Assembly (NCBI RefSeq): GCF_008370685.1
Contig: NZ_VTZU01000046.1
Span: forward strand, 1 to 54,490
Direction of reading: 5' to 3'
Length of the DNA: 54,490 bases
From: Aquimarina sp. RZ0
GTDB lineage: Bacteria > Bacteroidota > Bacteroidia > Flavobacteriales > Flavobacteriaceae
Position 1 is the first letter of the stretch. Each line of letters starts with the position of its first letter. The translations under genes and the position numbers were made by a program. This document shows, in pieces, positions 16,123-24,697 of this stretch. The notes below the pieces were generated by a model, which was not told where the DNA came from, ran no database searches, and worked only from the letters and a program-made list of their open reading frames with translations.

Positions 16123-18930
16123 TTAAAGTTTAAATGTTACACCAAGACTCAGGTTGATACCATTATCAAAATCGTAGGTGGTGAATTCCTGATTTAAGTT
16201 TTCCTGGTCTTGAAATCTCGTTACAGAAGGATTTAATAGGTTTTTAGCTTTAAAACTGATCTCTATATTTTTTCCGATTTCATCTTTAAAATTAAAGTTC
16301 AGAGTGCCAAACCCTTTTTCAAAAATATCTCCTCTACCATTACTACCCGCTGCATAAATTCTATTTCCAAAAATATTAAAGTCTAATGCAGAAGTAATTT
16401 TATGATTCTTGATTTTCTTTGTATACGCTATATCTGCATTTATTAAAAATGGTGATGCCCCCTGTAATCTGCGTTCTTTATTCGTAGGCGCAATATTTAC
16501 TCCGTTGATTTGAAGATTCTCATCTATTTCCACTTTAGAATACATTAGAGTAGTATTGATTCCAAAATTAAGATCATTCCAAGTGGTTTCTTCAACTTTG
16601 AAAAGGTTACCAAGATTTTTTCTGTACTCCAATTCCAGACCAAATACGGTAGCATTCGAAGTATTACCAAAAGATATAAAGTTTGAAGCAGAAGCTAATC
16701 CTATTTTTTCAATAGGCTTATCTATATATTTACCAAATATCGTTGCACTTACTAGCTCACCTGATTGTTCTGGGAAATATTCCCATTTGATATCTACATT
16801 ATAATTATCAGAATTTTTAAGTTCTGGATTCCCCAGGGTGGATTCTGTTACGTCTTCGTCAAGAAAAGGAGCTACCTCAGTAAACTTTGGTAAAGTAACA
16901 GTTTTACTGGCGGCAAATCTTAAATTGGATTTTTCATTCAGTGCATATTTTAGACCAAGGCTTGGTAAAATAAATGTTTCATCCAATACACTGTTTCTAA
17001 AAGGACTTGTTTCCAGATCCTGTTGAAGTCTGAAGAATATATTTTGTTCAAATATTTCAGTTCTTAAACCACCATTGAAGATTAACTTTTCTCCTAAAGC
17101 ATATTGTAAATTAGCATATCCTCCAAAGTTTGTAAAATCAGCTTCATATATTCGAGTAGAATTTAGGTTTTCTAATACAATGTATTGACCAGCAAGGAAG
17201 TTTTCTTCATTTAATAATGCGTCCGGATTGTTAAAATCTACAGTAAGGTTATTGAGGTTATTGAGATTATAGTTTAATTGATTTGCTTCAAACTCTCTAT
17301 CTTTTGCCCTAAAAAAAGTACCGATAGTGACTTTATGTTTGAAACGATCCTCTTCATCTTTTCCAAAATTGATATCAAAATCTATTTTTCCGGAATAATC
17401 ATTTTCGTTCAATTCTTGGTAGAAACGTTGATTATTTGCAAAATCCGGACTGGTTGCATCACCAAGAATTAGATTGCCATTAGATAATTCGGTAAAAATT
17501 AATTGACGTCTATCTGGTATGAGTCCTTGCGCTTTATTATAGGCAGCTCCCCAGTTTAGTTCATATTTGTTTTCTGTAAATCTATGTTCTCCTGTTAGTT
17601 GTTGCGTGAATAAGTTATTCTGCTCATACGTCCCTCTTCTGATCCTGATAAATACATCTGTATCTTCACTACTACGACCTCTCAGCTCTCTTAATTCATC
17701 TTGGGTGTCATTTACATATAAAGTAGTAGAAAGAATTTTATTATTACTATTCCATCGATACCCTAAACTATTAAGTATAGTCGTGTTTGTTTTATATTTA
17801 TAGCGATCAACATTTTCAAAGAAACCAATTCCTACGACAGATTCCCCCTGTGAATTATAAGCAGCTTCTAAACCATTTAATGCTGTTTTGTGACCTTGGC
17901 TAAATGACCCTGTAAAAAGAACATCTAATTTCTGAGGACTGTCTTCCCCCAAGGTAAATGTTTTTCCGCCTGTAATACTAGCTCCTCCATCCGGAGCATT
18001 AAATCTCTTTTGAGGGTTAAAAGAAGTATCAAAAGGGAAGTAATCTATTTCTGTGCTATTATAATTATAGTTTGGGATATCCAGAAAGATAGGAACTCTT
18101 CTGGATCCATCGTCTAATCCCCATTGGTCATACTGACCTCCGTTGAGTAAAAAGAAATCGTTGCCAATAGCATTGGTATTTGCCCCAGAGCTAAAACCAA
18201 CTTCTAAGAAACCTTTTCCAGGACGATCCTTCGTGTCGATATTAACACTTGCTCCTGCAAAATCCCCATAAATATCAGGAGAATATGTTTTGTAGATACC
18301 TAAATTTTCCACAATATCAGTTGGGAAGATTCCTAAATCAATCAACTTTAACTTAGGATTGAGCGAAGGAATCGGTAATCCATTAAGATATGCATTGTTA
18401 TAGCGATCTCCTAAACCACGAACGTATAATTTATCACTTTGTCTGGAAATACCTGTTGCTTTTGTTAATCCTGTGGCAACATCACTTACTCCTTTTTTTG
18501 AAAGTTCTTGTGCTCCAATCTTTTGCTGTATTGTAACAGCATTTTTCTGTTCTAATAAAATAGCAGCTTCTGATTCTTTCTTAACCGTAGTTTTGATAAC
18601 TACTTCATCTAATGCAGCTGCACTTGCGCCAATAGATGCGTTGACGGTTATAGTCTGATTGGCAGTAACTACCACTTCTTTTTCTAGCGTCTCATACCCT
18701 ACAAAACTAAATTCTATAATATAGGTTCCTGGTTCTAAGTTCTCAATGGTGTATAACCCATCGAAATCCGTAGTGGTTCCTTTTGAAGTTCCTTTGATTA
18801 ATACATTGGCAAAGGGTAAAGGCTGGTCATTTGCTTCTTTATCAAGCAAGGTACCAGCAATGGTTCCGGTTTCTTGTGCACTAATTATTCCAACAATAAA
18901 TAGTGTACAGAGAATCACAATTTTTCTCAT
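16123..18930 (-). CDS. TonB-dependent outer-membrane receptor (unit 2)
   Basis: The 935-residue receptor starts with signal peptide MRKIVILCTLFIVGIISAQ, followed by a carboxypeptidase-regulatory-like domain (~20-105, GTIAGTLLDKEANDQPLPFA), a plug (~120-245, with LYVRGLGDRYNNAYLNGLPIPS in part and DFAGASVNIDTKD) and a beta-barrel ending LSLGVTFKL. It imports a ligand across the outer membrane using TonB/ExbBD energy; these partners are not in the window. Immediately upstream is the best-phased repeat array of the two receptors, and the MORN-like and phosphate-transport genes follow on that side, so phosphate-starvation induction is a reasonable guess. It is paralogous to receptor 1. Confidence 0.93.
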   Translation of the reverse strand: MRKIVILCTLFIVGIISAQETGTIAGTLLDKEANDQPLPFANVLIKGTSKGTTTDFDGLYTIENLEPGTYIIEFSFVGYETLEKEVVVTANQTITVNASIGASAAALDEVVIKTTVKKESEAAILLEQKNAVTIQQKIGAQELSKKGVSDVATGLTKATGISRQSDKLYVRGLGDRYNNAYLNGLPIPSLNPKLKLIDLGIFPTDIVENLGIYKTYSPDIYGDFAGASVNIDTKDRPGKGFLEVGFSSGANTNAIGNDFFLLNGGQYDQWGLDDGSRRVPIFLDIPNYNYNSTEIDYFPFDTSFNPQKRFNAPDGGASITGGKTFTLGEDSPQKLDVLFTGSFSQGHKTALNGLEAAYNSQGESVVGIGFFENVDRYKYKTNTTILNSLGYRWNSNNKILSTTLYVNDTQDELRELRGRSSEDTDVFIRIRRGTYEQNNLFTQQLTGEHRFTENKYELNWGAAYNKAQGLIPDRRQLIFTELSNGNLILGDATSPDFANNQRFYQELNENDYSGKIDFDINFGKDEEDRFKHKVTIGTFFRAKDREFEANQLNYNLNNLNNLTVDFNNPDALLNEENFLAGQYIVLENLNSTRIYEADFTNFGGYANLQYALGEKLIFNGGLRTEIFEQNIFFRLQQDLETSPFRNSVLDETFILPSLGLKYALNEKSNLRFAASKTVTLPKFTEVAPFLDEDVTESTLGNPELKNSDNYNVDIKWEYFPEQSGELVSATIFGKYIDKPIEKIGLASASNFISFGNTSNATVFGLELEYRKNLGNLFKVEETTWNDLNFGINTTLMYSKVEIDENLQINGVNIAPTNKERRLQGASPFLINADIAYTKKIKNHKITSALDFNIFGNRIYAAGSNGRGDIFEKGFGTLNFNFKDEIGKNIEISFKAKNLLNPSVTRFQDQENLNQEFTTYDFDNGINLSLGVTFKL

Positions 18931-18967
18931 GTAACGTGTTCTAAATTTGGTGCAAATAACGACAGCT

Positions 18968-19029
18968 ATTATTACCTGTGTGTTACTGATAAATTAAATA
19001 AGGGTAATGATAATGTTATATAATTGTTA
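18968..19029 (-). promoter_or_regulatory. Pho-box-like 11-bp phased repeats upstream of receptor 2
   Basis: On the minus strand six heptamers spaced 11 bp apart read TAACAAT, TAACATT, TTACCCT, TAATTTA, TAACACA, TAATAAT. Two match the TAACATT form seen before the phosphate transporter. The array ends 38 bp before the receptor start. The 7+4 spacing is that of PhoB boxes in Proteobacteria; that it binds the PhoB-like regulator encoded at 22935 is inference. Confidence 0.5.
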
Positions 19030-19436
19030 TGTAGCATAGTGAAGTACGATGCTTTAATAAAAGAGAATACATAGTATGTATAGCAAAACATGAAATAATT
19101 GAGACTACTTTAGTGTTGAATTAGCTCATAAGAAAAGAAAGTGTTTTTGTCCTGGACAAAAAACAAAAAATCGGTCTAGTCTTAGTCGCACTCAATCTTT
19201 TTTTGAAGTAGCAGGTGAAAGTATTCTATTTTATTAAGGGGATTTAGGTTAGAATTGTAGAAGGTTTTAAGGAGCCTTGTTTGATTGTTGTCTAATATTT
19301 TTGAAAAGTAACTTTTTTGTATTTCTATTTAGAAAAAACACGATTTGATGAGTTCTCTTCTATCAATGCTTATATAAAAGTAGTTTGCATTTTTTTCAAT
19401 TCGCTATAAGAATCAAAAAAGTGTAAACTTCTTCAT

Positions 19437-19467
19437 AAAAAAAAGCGTTTAGAATTTTCTAAACGCC
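19437..19467 (-). terminator. Rho-independent terminator of the MORN-like gene
   Basis: GCGTTTAGAA and TTCTAAACGC form a 10-bp stem; on the minus strand it is followed by eight T. It lies 24 bp after the stop of the MORN-like gene. Confidence 0.8.
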
Positions 19468-19490
19468 TTATTATTTTTTCTTAGTAAATT

Positions 19491-19850
19491 CTAATTATCA
19501 TCATAATTAACCACGACATCACTTTTATTAGACCACGTAGTTACAGAAGCAATAGTATTGTTAGTATAATTTACTTCGGATAATTCTTCGCCTTTCCAGA
19601 AAAACCATTTGCCGATTTTAACTCCGTATTCATATTGTCCCATGGCAATTTTCTTTCCGGTAGTATCATAAGATTTCCATTCACCGTGTAATTTACCATC
19701 TTTATAAAAACCTTGCTGACGAATTTCTCCATTATCATGAAAGTAAGTACCTTTTATCTCATCTCCTTGTTTCTCAAAAGTAGGCTTTACTTCCTGTGCC
19801 AGTGCTACACCCGAAAAAAGGAACACTGCTATTAATAATAAATTTCTCAT
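19491..19850 (-). CDS. Secreted MORN-repeat-like (YwqK-type) protein
   Basis: The 119-residue product has a signal peptide (MRNLLLIAVFLFSGVALAQ) and then three short repeats of the MORN_2 type: GTYFHDNGEIRQQGFYKDGK, LHGEWKSYDTTGKKIAMGQY and YGVKIGKWFFWKGEELSEV. Such proteins are common in Flavobacteriia and are often labelled YwqK-like antitoxin or, wrongly, nicotinate nucleotide adenylyltransferase; neither function is supported here. It is probably periplasmic or surface-associated. The strong phased TAACATT repeats just upstream suggest shared control with the phosphate genes. Function unknown. Confidence 0.8.
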   Translation of the reverse strand: MRNLLLIAVFLFSGVALAQEVKPTFEKQGDEIKGTYFHDNGEIRQQGFYKDGKLHGEWKSYDTTGKKIAMGQYEYGVKIGKWFFWKGEELSEVNYTNNTIASVTTWSNKSDVVVNYDDN

Positions 19851-19897
19851 AAATATATTTTTTATTTGGGGTGTTCTTAATAATTATATTACAAATG

Positions 19898-19948
19898 TAA
19901 CATTAATTTTACTTTTAAACAACATTTAAGTAACATTAAATTAACATT
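19898..19948 (+). promoter_or_regulatory. Pho-box-like phased repeats, array near the MORN-like gene
   Basis: TAACATT (19898), TTACTTT (19909), CAACATT (19920), TAACATT (19931) and TAACATT (19942) lie exactly 11 bp apart. The array is 48 bp before the start of the divergent MORN-like gene, although the heptamers read on the other strand. Confidence 0.55.
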
Positions 19949-20335
19949 GAAATTATAATTAATTGATTTTTAAGTAATTAAATTTATTATAAATATATTT
20001 TTGATGCATATTGTTGTGCCAGATATAATTACTCAAACGGTTATTTTATAAAATTTTATGCATTAGAAGTATCTTCTGCTATAAGCGTGTTTTAATAAAA
20101 ACTGTTGTTTTATTCACTGCATTTCGCGTCACACCTTTTGTATAAAACAAGATTCACAAGGGTTTAAAAGATTAAGATAGGAGTAGCCAAACGATTTAGT
20201 TATCAATATTGTTTGTATGAGACTGTGCTGGCTTGTATTTATGAGAATACATACTTTGATTTTTTTATTGTTCATTAAAAGAGTAATTCTACTTGCTTTT
20301 TTGAGGAGGATCAACCAATAATTTGATGAAAAAGA

Positions 20336-20375
20336 TAACATTTCAATAACATTTGAGAGGAATTTTAGTAACATT
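20336..20375 (+). promoter_or_regulatory. Pho-box-like phased repeats before the phosphate transporter
   Basis: TAACATT occurs at 20336, 20347 and 20369, with AGGAATT filling the 20358 position, so four heptamers share an 11-bp step. The array ends 30 bp before the transporter ATG. Spacing and context (phosphate transporter followed by PhoB/PhoR-like genes) make a PhoB-type operator the leading explanation. Confidence 0.6.
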
Positions 20376-20405
20376 TTTGTGGCTTATTAAGATTGTAAAG
20401 AGAAC

Positions 20406-22793
20406 ATGGACGATATTTATATTTGGATGATTGCTGCGCTGGCACTTCTGGCTATTGCGGATTTAATAGTTGGTGTGAGTAATGATGCTGTTAATTTTCT
20501 TAATTCTGCTATAGGTTCTAAGGCGATATCATTTAGAACAATTATGATTGTGGCTAGTTTGGGGATTGCTGGAGGAGCTATTTTTTCTAGTGGATTGATG
20601 GAGGTAGCCAGAAAAGGTATTTTTGTTCCCGGAGAATTTTATTTTGATGAGATCATGATCATTTTTATGGCGGTAATGATCACCGATATCTTGCTGCTCG
20701 ATTTCTTTAATACTCTAGGGATGCCCACATCTACTACTGTATCTATTGTTTTTGAGTTATTAGGAGCAGCAGTTTGTGTCGCTATAATTAAAATACAAGG
20801 AGATACGTCACTTTCTATAACAGATTTGGGTGATTATATTAATACTAAAAAAGCTGGAGAAATAATCGTTGGAATTCTTCTTTCTGTGGTCGTCGCTTTT
20901 TCTATAGGAGCTTTTGTGCAATTTGTTTCTCGATTAGTGTTATCATTTAATTTTAAGAAAAAAGCAAAATGGACGGGAGCTCTTTTTGGAGGAATTGCAC
21001 TAACAGCTATTCTATATTTCATTTTTATTAAAGGAATCAAAGGAACAAAGTATGCCAATGAGATTGTAGGTATTTTTACAAAAGATTCTGGGGAGGCATT
21101 TTTGGATTGGGCAAATTTATATTTTGAAAGTTCTTATGAAACGTTGAAAGATATGATAAAAGCCAAAAAAGATCTTTTTATAATTGATAGAGATGCTGGT
21201 GTGATTTCGGTGACCTTAAGAGGTTTCTTAGAGACCAATGTTTTACCTATTATACTAGCCGGTTTTGCTGTATTATCACTGCTTTCCTATTTGATTATGT
21301 TTATATTCAAAGCAAATATTTATAAGATCATTATTATTGTAGGGACATTTGCTCTGGCTTTGGCATTTGCAGGAAATGATCTTGTTAACTTTATTGGTGT
21401 TCCGATTGCTGCCTGGGAAGGATATCAGATGTGGAGTACTTCTGGAGAAGCCGCCAATACATTTTTAATGACATCTCTAAGTACGAAGGCAGAAACGCCT
21501 ACGCTACTTTTATTGCTTGCAGGAATTATTATGGTGTTAACGCTTTGGTTTTCTACCAAGGCAAGAAATGTAGTAAAGACCTCTATAGACCTATCAAGAC
21601 AAGGAGATGGAGACGAAAAATTTCATCCTAATTTTTTATCTCGTGGTGTGGTTAGAGGAACTGTTTGGATTTCAGAGGTTTTGTCTTCAATCACTCCGGA
21701 TTCATTTAGAGTATTTGCAGATAAACAATTTAAAGAAGTTACCATACCAGTGACTATGCGCAAAGAAGATATGCCTGCATTCGATATGGTAAGGGCTGCC
21801 GTAAATCTTATGGTGGCAGGAGTATTGATTTCTATTGCGACTTCTATGAAATTACCACTATCAACTACCTATGTAACTTTTATGGTAGCCATGGGGACTT
21901 CGTTAGCGGATAGAGCCTGGGGTACAGAAAGTGCAGTATACCGGGTGGCAGGAGTATTAAATGTAATCGGAGGATGGTTTTTTACAGCAATAAGCGCATT
22001 TCTTGCTGCCGCATTTATCGCTTTTCTAATTAATATAAATCAACCTATCATGACAGGAGTTTTATTATTAGTGGCGGTCGTATTATTAGTAAGAAATACC
22101 ATTAAGTATAGAAACAAAACCAGAGCTTTTAAGGAAGAAGATAGTCTGAAAAAGTCTGAAAGTAGTTCTATACAAGGAGTAATAGAAGAGAGTGCAGATA
22201 ATATTAAATCATTTGTCAATAGAGGGAATAAAATTTATATAAGTACAATAGATAGTCTGGCAAAATATGACTTAGCCGCTCTTAAGAAAAATAGAAAAGG
22301 AATAGCAAAACTAGAAAAAGAGGTAGAAGACCTGCGCGATAGCATCTTTTATTTTATAAAGAATTTAGATGAATCCAGTGTAGGAGCAAGTAATTTCTAT
22401 ATTTCTATATTAGGATACTTGGAAGATATCACTCAATCACTTGATTATATATCTAAAGCGAGTCATAAGCATGTGAATAATAATCATAAAAGACTTCGAT
22501 TTAATCAGATAAAAGACCTTAAAGAAATTGAAGAACATCTCAATGAATTCTTTGGTAGCATAAAAAAGATATTCAATACTAGAGAATTTAATACGCTTAA
22601 TGCTATCATTGAAGAAAAACAGGAATTATTTACTATTGTTAATGATAAGATTAACAAGCAAGTTGCAAGAACTAGAACAGAAGAAAGTAGTCCGAAAAAT
22701 ACAACACTTTACTTTGGATTGTTAATGGAAACTAAAGATCTGATTACTGCAGCGATGAATTTATTAACTACCTACAGAAATCATCAGGATTAA
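20406..22793 (+). CDS. PiT-family inorganic phosphate transporter with C-terminal PhoU-like domain
   Basis: The 795-residue membrane protein carries both signature halves of the PHO4/PiT family: GVSNDAVNFLNSAIGS at ~23-38 with GMPTSTTVSI at ~108, and the second copy AGNDLVNFIGVPIA at ~323 with LPLSTTYVTFMVAMGTSLAD at ~485. These are the repeated motifs that bind phosphate and cation. Ten to twelve transmembrane helices extend to about residue 570. Residues ~590-795 are soluble and helical (coiled-coil-like), resembling PhoU, which in Bacteroidota is often fused to PiT. It is followed by response regulator and kinase genes, so transport and sensing appear coupled. Phased repeats precede the gene. 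Confidence 0.92.
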   Translation: MDDIYIWMIAALALLAIADLIVGVSNDAVNFLNSAIGSKAISFRTIMIVASLGIAGGAIFSSGLMEVARKGIFVPGEFYFDEIMIIFMAVMITDILLLDFFNTLGMPTSTTVSIVFELLGAAVCVAIIKIQGDTSLSITDLGDYINTKKAGEIIVGILLSVVVAFSIGAFVQFVSRLVLSFNFKKKAKWTGALFGGIALTAILYFIFIKGIKGTKYANEIVGIFTKDSGEAFLDWANLYFESSYETLKDMIKAKKDLFIIDRDAGVISVTLRGFLETNVLPIILAGFAVLSLLSYLIMFIFKANIYKIIIIVGTFALALAFAGNDLVNFIGVPIAAWEGYQMWSTSGEAANTFLMTSLSTKAETPTLLLLLAGIIMVLTLWFSTKARNVVKTSIDLSRQGDGDEKFHPNFLSRGVVRGTVWISEVLSSITPDSFRVFADKQFKEVTIPVTMRKEDMPAFDMVRAAVNLMVAGVLISIATSMKLPLSTTYVTFMVAMGTSLADRAWGTESAVYRVAGVLNVIGGWFFTAISAFLAAAFIAFLININQPIMTGVLLLVAVVLLVRNTIKYRNKTRAFKEEDSLKKSESSSIQGVIEESADNIKSFVNRGNKIYISTIDSLAKYDLAALKKNRKGIAKLEKEVEDLRDSIFYFIKNLDESSVGASNFYISILGYLEDITQSLDYISKASHKHVNNNHKRLRFNQIKDLKEIEEHLNEFFGSIKKIFNTREFNTLNAIIEEKQELFTIVNDKINKQVARTRTEESSPKNTTLYFGLLMETKDLITAAMNLLTTYRNHQD

Positions 22794-22934
22794 TATCAGG
22801 CTATTCTTATTGCGTTAAGTAATTGTTATGTTTTTGAAATTTTTATGTTAGTTTATTGTTTCCCGTTTAAATAGATATGTATACCTCACTTTATCATAGT
22901 ATATTTACCAAGAAGTGATATAACTTTATAAGAA

Positions 22935-23618
22935 ATGAATAAAAAAGATATTACAATTCTACTTGTAGATGATGAGCCGGATATTTTAGAAATCGTGGGA
23001 TATAATCTTACAGTAGAAGGTTATAATGTATTAACAGCAGAAAACGGTATAGAAGCTGTGAAGATTGCTAAGAAGAAAAAGCCACAATTAATTATTCTGG
23101 ATGTAATGATGCCAGAAATGGATGGTATAGAAGCGTGTGAGCAATTACGTAAAATACCTGATTTACAAAATACCATTATTACATTTTTAACAGCCCGTGG
23201 AGAAGATTATTCGCAAGTAGCTGGATTTGATGCCGGAGCTGATGACTATATCACAAAACCAATTCGACCCAAAGTATTAGTAAGTAAAGTCAAGGCATTA
23301 TTGAGAAGGCTGAAGGAAGATGATTCATCTGATAATGTGGTAAAGATTGGTAATCTTGTGATTAACAGGGATGAGTATAAGATAGTTAAAGATAAAAAAG
23401 AAATTATATTACCCAGAAAAGAGTTTGAATTGTTATCTTTATTAGCCTCAAAACCTGGAAAAGTCTTTAAAAGAGAAGATATATTAGATAAGGTTTGGGG
23501 TAATGAAGTAATTGTAGGAGGTCGTACCATTGATGTGCATATCCGAAAACTAAGAGAAAAAATAGGAGACGATAGTTTTAAAACCATCAAAGGAGTAGGC
23601 TATAAGTTTGTTATATAA
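22935..23618 (+). CDS. OmpR/PhoB-family response regulator
   Basis: The 227-residue protein has a receiver domain (residues 1-125) with the acidic pocket DDEPD, phospho-acceptor Asp56 in ILDVMMPEMDG, Thr in FLTARGE and Lys in YITKPIRP. It is followed by a winged-helix DNA-binding domain (~130-227) ending GRTIDVHIRKLREKIGDD and GVGYKFVI. It overlaps the downstream kinase gene by one base (TAATG), so the two are translated together. Its place after the phosphate transporter makes a PhoB-like role likely, with the phased TAACATT arrays as candidate targets. Confidence 0.92.
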   Translation: MNKKDITILLVDDEPDILEIVGYNLTVEGYNVLTAENGIEAVKIAKKKKPQLIILDVMMPEMDGIEACEQLRKIPDLQNTIITFLTARGEDYSQVAGFDAGADDYITKPIRPKVLVSKVKALLRRLKEDDSSDNVVKIGNLVINRDEYKIVKDKKEIILPRKEFELLSLLASKPGKVFKREDILDKVWGNEVIVGGRTIDVHIRKLREKIGDDSFKTIKGVGYKFVI

Positions 23619-24697
23619 TGGCAGAAAATTTTAAAAGATCGTATAAGTTTGCTTACTTATCATCTTTATATATAACTTTACTACTAACGCTCGTATTGGG
23701 CGTTTTTTTATACATTCAATCACAACTAAGTTTTTTGCCTGTAATAGGGTTTCTTGTTCTGTGCTATATTACAAGTTTTCTAATTATCCAATATAGAGTA
23801 CAAAAATTCATTTATCGCAGAGTACGCAGGATTTATGACGATATAGAGATGTTAGATGTAGAAACCGTGGGAGATAGCCCGGTAACTACTGATATGCGAA
23901 CTTTGATCAAAGAGGTAGAGAAGTTTGCACAAAAAAGAAAAACTGAGATAGAGACCTTAAAAGTGAGAGAAGATTATCGTAAAGAATTTATGGGTAATAT
24001 CTCTCATGAATTAAAGACTCCTTTATTTACAGTTCAGGGATATATTCTTACACTATTGGATGGAGCGATGAATGACCCAAAAATTCTTGATAAATACCTT
24101 AATCGTGCTAATAAAGGTGTAGAACGTCTTATTTATATTGTAAAAGATTTAGATATGATTACCAAATTAGAGGTAGGAGATCTGAATCTCAATTATACTA
24201 GTTTTGATATAGTAGAACTAGTTCAAAGTGTTTTTGATCTATATGAAATGAGAGCTTCAAAAAAAAACATAGCGCTGACTTTTGATATGAATTATCAAGA
24301 ACCTGTTATGGTTCACGCAGATAAAGAAAGGATTCAACAGGTGTTGTCAAACCTAATTGTGAATTCAATTAAATATGGTAAAGAAGATGGTACTACCGAG
24401 GTAAGTATAGAAAACTTGATACGTAACAAAGTAATTGTTAGGGTAACTGATAACGGAGAAGGTATTGCACAAGCACATATCCCCAGATTATTCGAGCGTT
24501 TTTATCGCGTAGACAAAAGTGGATCTCGCAAGGAAGGAGGCTCGGGTCTTGGGTTGGCGATTGTCAAGCATATCATAGAAGCACACCACGAGCGCATCTA
24601 TGTAGAGAGTGACTATCGCATAGGTAGTGAATTCTCATTTACTATGGAAAAAGTGAAAAAGTTCCCTGTAGTCGATGTCGGTGCTAAAACTGCTTAA
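23618..24697 (+). CDS. PhoR-like sensor histidine kinase
   Basis: The 359-residue kinase has two close N-terminal transmembrane helices (~12-60) with almost no periplasmic loop, a HAMP-like linker, and a HisKA domain with phospho-accepting His130 in NISHELKTP. The HATPase domain shows the N box (SNLIVNSIKYG), G1 (DNGEGI), F box (FERFYRVDKS) and G2 (GGSGLGLAIVK). The missing external sensor domain fits kinases that read a transporter/PhoU complex rather than a ligand, as PhoR does. It shares its operon with the response regulator. The last 63 bp overlap the 3' end of a convergent glycosyltransferase gene. Confidence 0.92.
   Translation: MAENFKRSYKFAYLSSLYITLLLTLVLGVFLYIQSQLSFLPVIGFLVLCYITSFLIIQYRVQKFIYRRVRRIYDDIEMLDVETVGDSPVTTDMRTLIKEVEKFAQKRKTEIETLKVREDYRKEFMGNISHELKTPLFTVQGYILTLLDGAMNDPKILDKYLNRANKGVERLIYIVKDLDMITKLEVGDLNLNYTSFDIVELVQSVFDLYEMRASKKNIALTFDMNYQEPVMVHADKERIQQVLSNLIVNSIKYGKEDGTTEVSIENLIRNKVIVRVTDNGEGIAQAHIPRLFERFYRVDKSGSRKEGGSGLGLAIVKHIIEAHHERIYVESDYRIGSEFSFTMEKVKKFPVVDVGAKTA

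Larger units (their letters stand above)
18931..19490. other. Intergenic region upstream of receptor unit 2
   Basis: Apart from the phased-repeat array (18968-19029) and the terminator of the MORN-like gene (19437-19467), only AT-rich spacer is seen. A palindrome TTTTGTCCTGGACAAAA lies near 19146-19162; with a one-base centre it is more a binding-site shape than a terminator. Confidence 0.4.
19851..20405. other. Divergent intergenic region between MORN-like gene and phosphate transporter
   Basis: Two phased repeat arrays (19898-19948 and 20336-20375) flank about 390 bp of AT-rich sequence with no credible gene. The first array reads TAACATT on the plus strand, i.e. towards the transporter, so an unannotated small transcript between them is possible. 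Confidence 0.4.

Noticed and set aside
10484..18930. SusC/SusD polysaccharide utilisation pairs
   Set aside because: The lipoproteins beside the receptors lack SusD helical (TPR) features and look like beta-helix proteins.
19491..19850. YwqK-type antitoxin of a toxin-antitoxin pair
   Set aside because: It has a signal peptide and no neighbouring toxin candidate; the antitoxin label stems from MORN-like repeats only.
20129..20374. 81-codon frame between the phosphate transporter and the MORN-like gene
   Set aside because: It runs across the phased repeat array and has no recognisable features.
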